From NCBI GenBank assembly GCA_028819835.1, contig JAPPKR010000232.1:1-5947 (forward strand): DNA of 5,947 nucleotides, in the 5' to 3' direction. Shown piece by piece: positions 1 through 5,947 of the stretch; the first letter of the stretch is position 1, and every line of letters begins with the position of its first letter. The DNA comes from a bacterium. Lineage in GTDB: Bacteria > Actinomycetota > Acidimicrobiia > UBA5794 > ZC4RG35. The position numbers and the translations under genes were made by a program. The notes under the pieces were generated by a model, which saw only the letters and a program-made list of their open reading frames with translations, was not told where the DNA came from and did not search any database.

Positions 1-2365
1 GGATCGTGACCGCGGTCAGCATGCCCAGCTGTCTCATCGGATCGAGCGGCGCGAAAAGGAGGACGAGGAGCCCGATGGCCGTGGTGAGAGCGCTGGCCAG
101 CAGCGCCCCGCCGGTGGTGGTCATGGCCCGCTGCATGGCGTGGCGGATCCGGCGCGACTCCTGTTCCTCCTCCAGGAACCGATGGGTGAGGTGGATGGTG
201 TAATCGACCCCGATGCCGATGGTGAGGGCGGTGATCAGGGCCGTCACCATGTTGTAAGAGATCCCCATCACCCACATCGCCCCCAGCACCCAGACCAGGG
301 CCACGGCGATGGGGGCGATGGTGATCAGCCCCAGGGCCGGACGGAACTCGGTGACGCCGAAGAAGAGCACCAGGATCAGCAGCGCGGCCAGGGTGGTAAG
401 GCCCACACTGACCACCTGGCTGGCGGTCAACTCCTCTGTCACCAGGGCGATCAGGGAGTCGCCGCCGGTGATGGTGATCTCAGAACTGTCTCCTCCCCAC
501 AGCGCCTCTAGCTCGGCGATCAACTCCCGGGAAGCCTCGACGCCTTCCACCGTGACCGGTACCTGGAGGATGGTGCGGTCCGGGCCCCCGGATCGGAAGT
601 CCACCACCCTGGCGAAGCCGACCGGATCGGCCCCTTCCAGAAGCGTCCAGGCGGCCCGCACCTCCTCGTCGGGAGCGAAGACATCGAGGTCCAGGTCGGC
701 GTAGGCGGCCGCGAAGGACGGATCGTATCTGTCGCCCGGCGCCCCGCTGTCGCTGATCCAGTCCACCAGCAGGGTGCCCGCCGACGCCAGAGGTGGACCG
801 GCGACACCCTCCGGCCGGCGCCGGGGATCGGCGAGGGTGGTGTAGAAGTCGAACAAGTCGCGGAGGGACCGGACGGTGGCCAGGTCGGCCTCAATCAGGA
901 TGGTCATCGTGGAGGCGCCCCCGTCGAAGTTCTCCTCCAGGAACTCTATGTTCTTCTCGGTCTCGGAGCCGCGGGGCACGAAGTCCTTGAGGGCAAAGGT
1001 GGTGTCGAGACCGGTGGAGGCGACCGCGGCCAGGATCGTCACCACGATGGCGCCGCCCAGGATGGGCAGCGGGCGGCGTACGACGGTGTTCGCCACCCGG
1101 GAGAGGACCGCTCCGGCGCCCGGTATCGTCTCGGCCACCGGCCTGACCGCCAGGCCCCGTCCTTTGCGCAGGTTCCGGCTGTCGAGCACCAGCCGCGCGG
1201 CGGGCACGAAGGTAGTCATCACGATCCAACCCGAGAGGACGCCGATGCCGGCCACCAGCCCGAAGTCGGCCACCGGCTCGAACTTGCTGGTCAGGTTGGT
1301 GAGGAAACTCACCGCGGTGGTGGCCGCCGCCAGCATGACCGGAAGCCCCGAGGACCGAACGGCCTCCCCGGCTGCCAACCGGGGAGAATCCCCACTCGCA
1401 CGGCCTCCTGATGCCAACGCCTCCCGGTAGCGCCCGGTGATCTGCAAGGCATAGTCCACGCACAGGCCGATCAAAAGGACCGGCACCAGAACGATCATGA
1501 TGTTCTCCGGATCCACCAGGCCGGCCCCGCCGGGCGATAGCCACGCCTGGGCGCCGAACGTCCAGAGGATGGTGAGCAGGAGCCCCGCGATGGCCAGGGC
1601 CACGTCCGAGGCGGTGCGGTAGAAGACGGCCAGCAGCACGATGATCACCACCAGTGCGATGCCCATCAGGAGGAACAGGCTCGACTGGCGGGCCTGCCTT
1701 CCCTCGGTGTTGCTGTTCGCCTTGGTGATCGCAGACACCGCCAACGGTGCCAGGTCGGACGAGTCGGTGATCTCGTGGGCGCGCAGTTGGGCGGCCTGCA
1801 GCCCCAAGGGGTCACCGGCCTCGTTGAGAGTCACCAGAGAGAGTCCGGCGACAGGTGTACCGGATGCGTCTCGAGGGACGAAACGCTCCAGACCGGCATT
1901 GGCTTCGGCGAACTCGGGCACCCGGACCGCTCGCGCCAGGACCGTTTCCAGTTCGGCGTCGGAGACCGTGGCCAGGTCCAGCCCTCCCGCGGCCAGGAGA
2001 CGCTCTGTTATCGGAACGTAACCGGCCAGCGGATCGTCGACGACGAACGGTTCGACCATCGGATCGCTGACGATCCTGGCCAGCAGGTCGCTGACCTGCC
2101 GGAGAGAAGTGGCAGAGAGAACATCTCCCCTGGCCAGGACCTGGACGATCTCCACACCCGCGGAAGCCGGAAAGCTCTCCCGGACGGCGGAGGATGCTTC
2201 AGCCAGTTCGCTCTCGACAGGCAGGAAAGAAGCGGTGGCGTCGATGGGCGCCGGTGGAACGTCCTGCACGGCAAACCCGGCAAGCAGCGCCGCGGTGATG
2301 GCAAGGACCGCCGCCAGGACCTGCTTGGGCGCTCTCTGGATGCCGCGGGCCTGCCATCGGAACAT
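1..2365 (-). CDS. MMPL/RND-superfamily transporter (HAE3-like), C-terminus cut by window edge
   Basis: Inner-membrane proton-driven exporter of the RND superfamily, MMPL type, probably moving lipids or hydrophobic compounds; the substrate cannot be told. The frame is open for 788 codons from an ATG at 2365 to the left edge. A short cytoplasmic N-terminus (RAPK at 11-14) leads into TM1 (about 16-34). A roughly 190-residue external domain follows, then TM2-TM6 (about 228-248, 254-275, 288-304, 340-358, 366-390). TM7 (about 432-452), a second external domain (about 453-650) and TM8-TM11 (about 651-670, 676-699, 707-724, 751-771) repeat the plan, and TM12 is starting at the edge. The family's paired TM4/TM10 motifs are present: GLCVDY (Asp304) and GIGVDY (Asp721), the likely proton-relay acids. 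DFVPRGSETEK at 461-471 resembles the start of the second porter domain in HAE3-type proteins. An in-frame TAG at about 2441-2443 and no other ATG fix the start. The missing C-terminus should be short (rest of TM12 and a tail). Family assignment is firm; the HAE3 subgroup is inference. Confidence 0.92.
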   Translation of the reverse strand, partial: MFRWQARGIQRAPKQVLAAVLAITAALLAGFAVQDVPPAPIDATASFLPVESELAEASSAVRESFPASAGVEIVQVLARGDVLSATSLRQVSDLLARIVSDPMVEPFVVDDPLAGYVPITERLLAAGGLDLATVSDAELETVLARAVRVPEFAEANAGLERFVPRDASGTPVAGLSLVTLNEAGDPLGLQAAQLRAHEITDSSDLAPLAVSAITKANSNTEGRQARQSSLFLLMGIALVVIIVLLAVFYRTASDVALAIAGLLLTILWTFGAQAWLSPGGAGLVDPENIMIVLVPVLLIGLCVDYALQITGRYREALASGGRASGDSPRLAAGEAVRSSGLPVMLAAATTAVSFLTNLTSKFEPVADFGLVAGIGVLSGWIVMTTFVPAARLVLDSRNLRKGRGLAVRPVAETIPGAGAVLSRVANTVVRRPLPILGGAIVVTILAAVASTGLDTTFALKDFVPRGSETEKNIEFLEENFDGGASTMTILIEADLATVRSLRDLFDFYTTLADPRRRPEGVAGPPLASAGTLLVDWISDSGAPGDRYDPSFAAAYADLDLDVFAPDEEVRAAWTLLEGADPVGFARVVDFRSGGPDRTILQVPVTVEGVEASRELIAELEALWGGDSSEITITGGDSLIALVTEELTASQVVSVGLTTLAALLILVLFFGVTEFRPALGLITIAPIAVALVWVLGAMWVMGISYNMVTALITALTIGIGVDYTIHLTHRFLEEEQESRRIRHAMQRAMTTTGGALLASALTTAIGLLVLLFAPLDPMRQLGMLTAVTI

Positions 2366-2370
2366 CGCGA

Positions 2371-2375
2371 TCCTC
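2371..2375 (-). promoter_or_regulatory. Shine-Dalgarno of the MMPL transporter
   Basis: Read on the minus strand this is GAGGA, separated by five bases from the ATG at 2365. It supports that start. The first two bases of the site are the last two of the TGA that ends the small upstream ORF (2374-2436), so translation of the two could be coupled. Confidence 0.6.
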
Positions 2376-2436
2376 AGAGGCGTTTCATGGCCGAAGAGCC
2401 CGGACGGGTCCCGCCGGCGTCTATCGCACTCGACAT
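2374..2436 (-). CDS. Possible 20-codon leader ORF upstream of the transporter
   Basis: ATG at 2436 runs 20 codons (begins MSSAIDAGG, ends SSAMKRL) to a TGA at 2374-2376, eight bases before the transporter ATG. An AAGG lies seven bases before its start (2444-2447), so it could be translated. The stop overlaps the transporter's ribosome binding site, an arrangement seen in translationally coupled or leader-controlled genes. The peptide has no run of one amino acid that would point to attenuation, and no alternative hairpins are evident. It may be a chance ORF; no homologue is recognised. Confidence 0.25.
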   Translation of the reverse strand: MSSAIDAGGTRPGSSAMKRL

Positions 2437-2529
2437 CTTCCTACCTTAACAGGGGGGAGCCTCCGTAGACCCGAAGGATCCGGCCGTCATCCGAGACTCG
2501 GCAACACCGCGGGCCGCGCCTTGAACCGG

Positions 2530-2985
2530 TCAGGCGATCCGGCCGTCGCTCGTCTCCACCAGGATGGTGACCGGGCCGTCGTTGGTAAGGGAGACCTCCA
2601 TCATGGCGCCGAACCTTCCCGTGGCCACCGGCACCCCCCTCCCCCGCAGTTCAGCCGCCACCTCATCCACCAATCGCTCCGCCGGTTCGGGCCGCGCCGC
2701 CCGCACGAAAGACGGGCGGCGACCCTTCCGAAGGTCACCGTACAGAGTGAATTGGCTGACCACCAGCGCCGCTCCCCCCGTATCCGCCACGGACAGGTTC
2801 ATCTTCCCATCGGAATCCGAGAAGATCCGGAGGCCTGCGATTTTTTGGGCCAGGGCGCGGGCATCCTCCGGCGTATCCTCATGGGTGGCGCCCACCAGGA
2901 CCAGGAGGCCACCGGCGATCTCGCCCACCGTCTCCCCATCCACCACCACCCGCGCCGAGGAGACTCTTTGCACCACTGCCCGCAT
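2530..2985 (-). CDS. dtd: D-aminoacyl-tRNA deacylase (D-Tyr-tRNA deacylase)
   Basis: Cytosolic homodimeric proofreading enzyme that hydrolyses D-amino acids from mischarged tRNAs, and also Gly from tRNA-Ala in studied members. The 151-residue length is typical. The N-terminus [13 protein letters not shown] is canonical. SQFTLYGD (77-84) and NDGPVT (135-140, containing the Gly-cisPro pair G137-P138 that gives L-chiral rejection) are the two family signature motifs and are both intact. KGRRPSF (87-93) is also typical. The frame is open upstream to an ATG at 3054, and another ATG lies at 2994 (adding MAE). I chose 2985 because family members start at MRAVVQR. The GGAG touching that ATG is too close to act as a normal ribosome binding site, so 2994 or a leaderless start remains possible. 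The gene diverges from the nuclease gene and precedes the transporter on the same strand. Confidence 0.95.
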   Translation of the reverse strand: MRAVVQRVSSARVVVDGETVGEIAGGLLVLVGATHEDTPEDARALAQKIAGLRIFSDSDGKMNLSVADTGGAALVVSQFTLYGDLRKGRRPSFVRAARPEPAERLVDEVAAELRGRGVPVATGRFGAMMEVSLTNDGPVTILVETSDGRIA

Positions 2986-3056
2986 CTCCGCCATGATGGT
3001 AGAAGGCTCTCCCGTGTGATGAATCGGCCCCACTTCTCTCCCGGCGGGCATCACCG
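2986..3056. other. Divergent intergenic region, presumed promoters for dtd and nuclease
   Basis: This 71-base gap separates divergent starts, so promoters for both genes should lie in or near it. I could not identify a convincing -35/-10 pair or operator. A weak GGCGGG at 3043-3048, eight bases before the ATG at 3057, is the only ribosome-binding-like sequence for the nuclease gene. No strong site precedes dtd. Confidence 0.35.
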
Positions 3057-4487
3057 ATGAGCGCCCCCAAAGACCTGGTGGGAAGGCTCAGCAGGAGGAG
3101 GTGCCCCGGCGCTTTCGCGAACCTGGGAGGCCAGCCACCCACAACCAACCGGAACGCTCCGCCGCTTCGCCGCTGGAAAGCGACATGGGAAGCGCTCTCC
3201 ACCGAGTTGATCGGTGGACGCCCCGCCACCCGGTCGGAGGACTCCTTCGACCCGGTGCAGGCGGCAATCGTGGCCGCCCAGATCAAGAGAGCCAAGCCCC
3301 TCCTACCTGCCCGTGATCGGGAAGAATTCGACCTCGACTGGCCCCGTCTGAGCCATCCTATGGGCCATGAGGAGTTGGAGGTCTTCTTTCAGTTCGTCCA
3401 CGCAGACTCGGACGGGTTCCTCAAGATGTACCGGTTGAAGACAGCCCAGATCAGGGAGGGAGAGGAGTTCGTCTCCGCCCCCGAAGAGATCGCCACCGTG
3501 GTCTCCGACCCTCGCTTCCCCGGCTCGTTGGAGGCCTATGAGATAAGGACGGCCGACGGTGAGGTGATCCGCCTGGAGATGGAACCGACCCGAGCCAAGG
3601 AGACGCTGACGCAACTGGAAAGCGACTACCAGGCCATGGTGGGAGCCGATCCGGACGACATTCACCCTGGCTTCCACTGTTCGATGTGCGACGTGGCCGA
3701 CCTGTGCAGGACGTTTCCGGCCATCGATCCGTCAATGGAGACAGTCGCCCCAGACAGAAGGCGCCGACTGCCCTCGGCATACCGGCTGATGCTCTCCAAA
3801 TCCCGGCTCGAGGACATGGATCTCTGCCAAAGGAGAGCCGCCTGGAGAGCCTGGTTCTCCATCCCCGCCGATCTCGATCACCAGGCCCGCGAGACCTCTC
3901 CGGGCCTGGCAGTTGGGAGCAGGTTCCACCGCCTGATGGCCGATGCGCTCCTGTCGGATGATCCGGGTTCGTACTTCCTTGGCGATCCCGAGATGGAGCC
4001 TCTATACCTCCAGCATCAGAACCTTCCATGCGCCGCTCCCGTCCGCGTCAAGGCAACCGAGTTTCCACTGGGGTTCACCGTCCGGTTCCGGGTCGAGGGC
4101 CACAGTGTCTCGGTGGTTTCCTACGGCCTGGCGGACGCGGTGGGACGGGAACCCGACGGCACACCGGCCGCCATCGACCACAAGACCGGCCTTTCGGGAG
4201 GGTCCAATCCTCACGAGACGGAAATCTATGCCCTCGGGGCGCTACTCCGGTTTCCCAACTCCCCTGCCGTCGCCACTCACACCCACCATCTCGCCGCCGG
4301 AAGGGACCCGGTCTGTGAACGAGTGGCCTGGGAACGGGGCCGGATCGGTGAGGTGGCGTCGCGGTTGGGGAGCCTGGCGGGGGCCGCCGCCCGGTGGGAC
4401 CCCCTCGACGCCACCTCACCTCCTTTCCGCGTGGGCGAGTGGTGCGGCACTTGCCCCTTCGAGCAGAGGTGCATCTCCTACCGCTGA
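3057..4487 (+). CDS. RecB/Cas4-like PD-(D/E)XK nuclease with two tandem nuclease-fold halves
   Basis: Predicted DNA nuclease of the PD-(D/E)XK superfamily with Fe-S-type cysteines, 476 residues, cytosolic. The C-terminal half carries the full RecB-family motif set: GSRFH (287-291, motif I His291), GLAD (357-360, Asp360), IDHKTG (373-378, Asp374 and Lys376) and ETEIY (387-391, where relatives usually have Q-x3-Y). It also has Cys257 and C463-x2-C466-x5-C472, the quartet that binds a 4Fe-4S cluster in Cas4 and AddB. The N-terminal half repeats the plan: Cys16, a DG-x7-KT core (Asp119, Lys128) and C208-x2-C211-x5-C217. Its catalytic acids are replaced by Gln112 and Arg126, so it is probably inactive. 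No helicase or transmembrane segment is present. The start is the first ATG after an in-frame TAG at 3000-3002; no in-frame GTG or TTG lies between. The gene stands alone on its strand and converges on the radical SAM gene. Nuclease fold is well supported; the biological role is unknown. Confidence 0.82.
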   Translation: MSAPKDLVGRLSRRRCPGAFANLGGQPPTTNRNAPPLRRWKATWEALSTELIGGRPATRSEDSFDPVQAAIVAAQIKRAKPLLPARDREEFDLDWPRLSHPMGHEELEVFFQFVHADSDGFLKMYRLKTAQIREGEEFVSAPEEIATVVSDPRFPGSLEAYEIRTADGEVIRLEMEPTRAKETLTQLESDYQAMVGADPDDIHPGFHCSMCDVADLCRTFPAIDPSMETVAPDRRRRLPSAYRLMLSKSRLEDMDLCQRRAAWRAWFSIPADLDHQARETSPGLAVGSRFHRLMADALLSDDPGSYFLGDPEMEPLYLQHQNLPCAAPVRVKATEFPLGFTVRFRVEGHSVSVVSYGLADAVGREPDGTPAAIDHKTGLSGGSNPHETEIYALGALLRFPNSPAVATHTHHLAAGRDPVCERVAWERGRIGEVASRLGSLAGAAARWDPLDATSPPFRVGEWCGTCPFEQRCISYR

Positions 4488-4510
4488 ATCCAACCACTCA
4501 AGCCGTGCGG

Positions 4511-4543
4511 TCGGCCCGCTCTCGTTGGCGCATTGGCGGCCGA
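4511..4543. terminator. Weak candidate hairpin between convergent genes
   Basis: TCGGCC at 4511-4516 pairs with GGCCGA at 4538-4543 around a 21-base loop, inside the 60-base gap between two convergent stop codons. The stem is only six perfect base pairs and no T-run follows on either strand. The position suits a bidirectional terminator, but the structure is poor and may be chance in GC-rich DNA. Confidence 0.2.
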
Positions 4544-4547
4544 TTCC

Positions 4548-5947
4548 TCAGCCTGATACACCTGCCATTTGAATCTCGGTGGGCTCCGCGCAGCAGAACC
4601 AGGACTCGGTAAGTCCGGGGACCGACTCTTCCCAATCCACCTCACCCACCGAGGGGGGCGGTTTGCCGATTGCCCGGCGCGCCGCCGACCACTGGGCGTG
4701 GAGGGTGTTCCGGACATCCATCTCACCCCGACTCCCCTCCTCGGCCAGGGCCAGCACTCTCCGCTGCAACTCGTCGACGGCGGGACGCGGGGACTGCCAG
4801 GTGTAGGTGAGAGTGCCGAAGTCGTAGGGGCCCAGGATCTGGCGGCGGGCACCGGGAATGGAAAGCACCAGCGAACCCTCGGGAACCAGGAGACGTATCC
4901 CCATTTGCACCGGGTCGGTGGCTCCCATCAGGCCCTGGTCGGCGATGAAGGAAAAGATTTCGTCCAGGTCTGAGAGTTCCGTCCAAGGGGTGAAGGGAAG
5001 CCAGGAGGGGCGGACCACGAGTCCCGCCTCTCTCAAGACCGTCACCGCCTGGGGCAACTCCGAGACCGTGTGGCCCTTGTCAAGATACTCCAGCACCCGA
5101 TCATTGACCGTCTCGAAGGCCGACACCACGAACAGCACGTTGCGCTTCGCCATCTCCACCCAGATCGAACTGTGGGCGAGGATGTGCTCAACCTTAACTG
5201 TCAAGTCGAAGGTCAGATCAGGAAACTCCGAGTGCGCAGCTTCAATCAGGCGACGGGCGTGCGCCGGCCCGTTGAGAAAGTCGGGGTCCCCGAAGGTGAT
5301 GTGCTCGGCTCCGTTCTCGGTCAGCCATTGCAGGTCCGCCAGGATGCTCTGGAGGTCGACGATCCGGTACCGGCCGTCGTATACGGCCGGCAGGGGGCAG
5401 TGCCGGCACCGATGGCGGCATCCCCTGCTCCCTTCCACGTAACCGACCAGTCTCCTGGTCCCCCCATGGTTCATGCAGGCGTAGCGGTCCAGAGCAGGCA
5501 AGAGGCCGCGTGCAGGTACCAGAGATGAGGAACGAACCGTAGAGATGCTGATCGGGACTGCCCCCTCCAGAGACCTACCTGCCAACCTCCCGACCCAGTC
5601 GACCAACTCCGCGGTGTATTCCCCGGCTATCGCCCGGTCTGCCACCTCGCCCACCACGCGGTCGGAAGCCGCAGCCGCGTAAAGCCCGTAGAAGGCGATG
5701 GCCAACCCGGGACGGGCAGTCCTTATCCGGCGAGCGGTCTCGACACCGAGTCGCATAGCGGTGTGCATCGGCACGGAGATTCCGACCACATCCGCCCACG
5801 CCACCTTAGCGTCGTCCCACTCCTCCACCGCCAAATCCATCGCCTGCACCGAGTGTCCTGCGGACAGGAGTGCGGCGGCCGGCCATGCCACATGCAGTGG
5901 CTGGTGACCCAATTCATAGGTGGAGATCAGCAGTACCCGCAGGGTGG
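4548..5947 (-). CDS. B12-binding-like radical SAM protein of the CUAEP/CCAEP-tail family, N-terminus cut
   Basis: Radical SAM enzyme; the reaction is unknown. 465 residues are visible and the frame stays open to the right edge, so the true start lies outside. The TTG at 5912 is not taken as the start because the residues before it (RVLLISTYE) form the expected first strand of a Rossmann-like domain. That N-terminal part (visible residues 1 to about 125) looks like the cobalamin-binding fold common in this class, but has no D-x-H-x2-G cobalamin-ligand motif. The radical SAM core begins at VGYVEGSRGC. Its cluster motif is C176-x3-C180-x2-C183 (SRGCRHRCRHCP), binding the 4Fe-4S cluster that cleaves S-adenosylmethionine. 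TFGDPDFLNG is the strand-2 segment typical of these enzymes. The tail has W-F-C-C-A-E-P with Cys451 and Cys452. From memory, this matches a named radical SAM family whose members end in CUAEP (U, selenocysteine) or CCAEP. Here both codons are TGC (4590-4595). The gene converges on the nuclease and is probably the last of an operon lying to the right. Confidence 0.9.
   Translation of the reverse strand, partial: TLRVLLISTYELGHQPLHVAWPAAALLSAGHSVQAMDLAVEEWDDAKVAWADVVGISVPMHTAMRLGVETARRIRTARPGLAIAFYGLYAAAASDRVVGEVADRAIAGEYTAELVDWVGRLAGRSLEGAVPISISTVRSSSLVPARGLLPALDRYACMNHGGTRRLVGYVEGSRGCRHRCRHCPLPAVYDGRYRIVDLQSILADLQWLTENGAEHITFGDPDFLNGPAHARRLIEAAHSEFPDLTFDLTVKVEHILAHSSIWVEMAKRNVLFVVSAFETVNDRVLEYLDKGHTVSELPQAVTVLREAGLVVRPSWLPFTPWTELSDLDEIFSFIADQGLMGATDPVQMGIRLLVPEGSLVLSIPGARRQILGPYDFGTLTYTWQSPRPAVDELQRRVLALAEEGSRGEMDVRNTLHAQWSAARRAIGKPPPSVGEVDWEESVPGLTESWFCCAEPTEIQMAGVSG

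Larger units (their letters stand above)
2366..2529. other. Spacer between dtd and the transporter
   Basis: This 164-base gap separates two genes on the minus strand. It holds the candidate leader ORF and the transporter's ribosome binding site. After the dtd stop there are only short palindromes with loops too small for a good hairpin (CGCGGCCCGCG and CCGAGTCTCGG in minus-strand reading) and no T-run, so no convincing terminator is seen. Read-through from dtd into the transporter is therefore possible. No clear -35/-10 pair was found. Confidence 0.5.

Noticed and set aside
891..1544. 217-codon minus-strand ORF inside the transporter
   Set aside because: It is in a different frame from the 788-codon transporter frame, is rich in Arg/Gly/His and has no fold-like pattern. 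It is a GC-rich shadow of the real gene.
2986..3054. N-terminal extension of dtd to the ATG at 3054
   Set aside because: Family members start at MRAVVQR. The extra 23 residues have no family counterpart and would run to within three bases of the nuclease start.
2521..3060. 179-codon plus-strand ORF opposite dtd
   Set aside because: It is antisense to the canonical dtd gene, with low-complexity His/Arg/Pro-rich composition. It is a shadow.
3057..4487. The nuclease as a CRISPR Cas4
   Set aside because: It shares the cysteine quartet and D-x-K motif, but at 476 residues it is more than twice the length of Cas4, has two halves, and has no Cas genes or repeat array nearby.
4590..4595. Selenocysteine codon in the CCAEP tail
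   Set aside because: Both codons are TGC, not TGA, so this copy encodes two ordinary cysteines and needs no selenocysteine insertion element.
4858..5528. Plus-strand ORFs opposite the radical SAM gene (4858-5442 and 5070-5528)
   Set aside because: They are antisense to a gene with clear radical SAM motifs and show no recognisable domain.
5910..5912. TTG at 5912 as the start of the radical SAM gene
   Set aside because: The frame is open to the right edge, and the residues just before it form the expected first strand of the N-terminal domain, so the gene begins outside the window.

Overview
The window is GC-rich and gene-dense, with short gaps and consistent GC-biased codon use in every gene. 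This fits a high-GC bacterium, perhaps an actinomycete-like lineage such as Acidimicrobiia. That placement is an inference from composition and gene style; no rRNA or marker gene settles it. I see no tRNA, rRNA, CRISPR array, insertion sequence or phage gene.

Layout from left to right. (1) Positions 1-2365, minus strand: a large MMPL/RND-superfamily membrane transporter. Its start lies in the window and its C-terminus runs off the left edge, with 788 residues visible. It has a Shine-Dalgarno sequence and possibly a 20-codon leader ORF just upstream. (2) Positions 2530-2985, minus strand: dtd, the D-aminoacyl-tRNA deacylase, complete and canonical. It lies upstream of the transporter on the same strand, 164 bases away. 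(3) Positions 3057-4487, plus strand: a complete 476-residue RecB-like PD-(D/E)XK nuclease, divergent from dtd across a 71-base gap. It appears to be two tandem nuclease-fold halves. Each half carries a Cas4/AddB-type cysteine quartet (one upstream Cys plus C-x2-C-x5-C), but only the second half keeps the catalytic acidic residues. (4) Positions 4548-5947, minus strand: a radical SAM protein with an N-terminal B12-binding-like domain, convergent with the nuclease and truncated at its N-terminus by the right edge. Its tail reads C-C-A-E-P, the signature of the CUAEP/CCAEP-tail radical SAM family, in which some members have selenocysteine at the second position. Here both codons are TGC.

How the genes relate. 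dtd and the transporter could be co-transcribed, but they have no obvious shared function. The nuclease shares no strand-continuous operon with any gene here and has no helicase, Cas or toxin partner in the window. The radical SAM gene probably belongs to an operon that begins beyond the right edge. The two most interesting items are the nuclease with one apparently dead and one apparently live domain, and the cysteine-tailed radical SAM enzyme. No complete new multi-gene system is visible.
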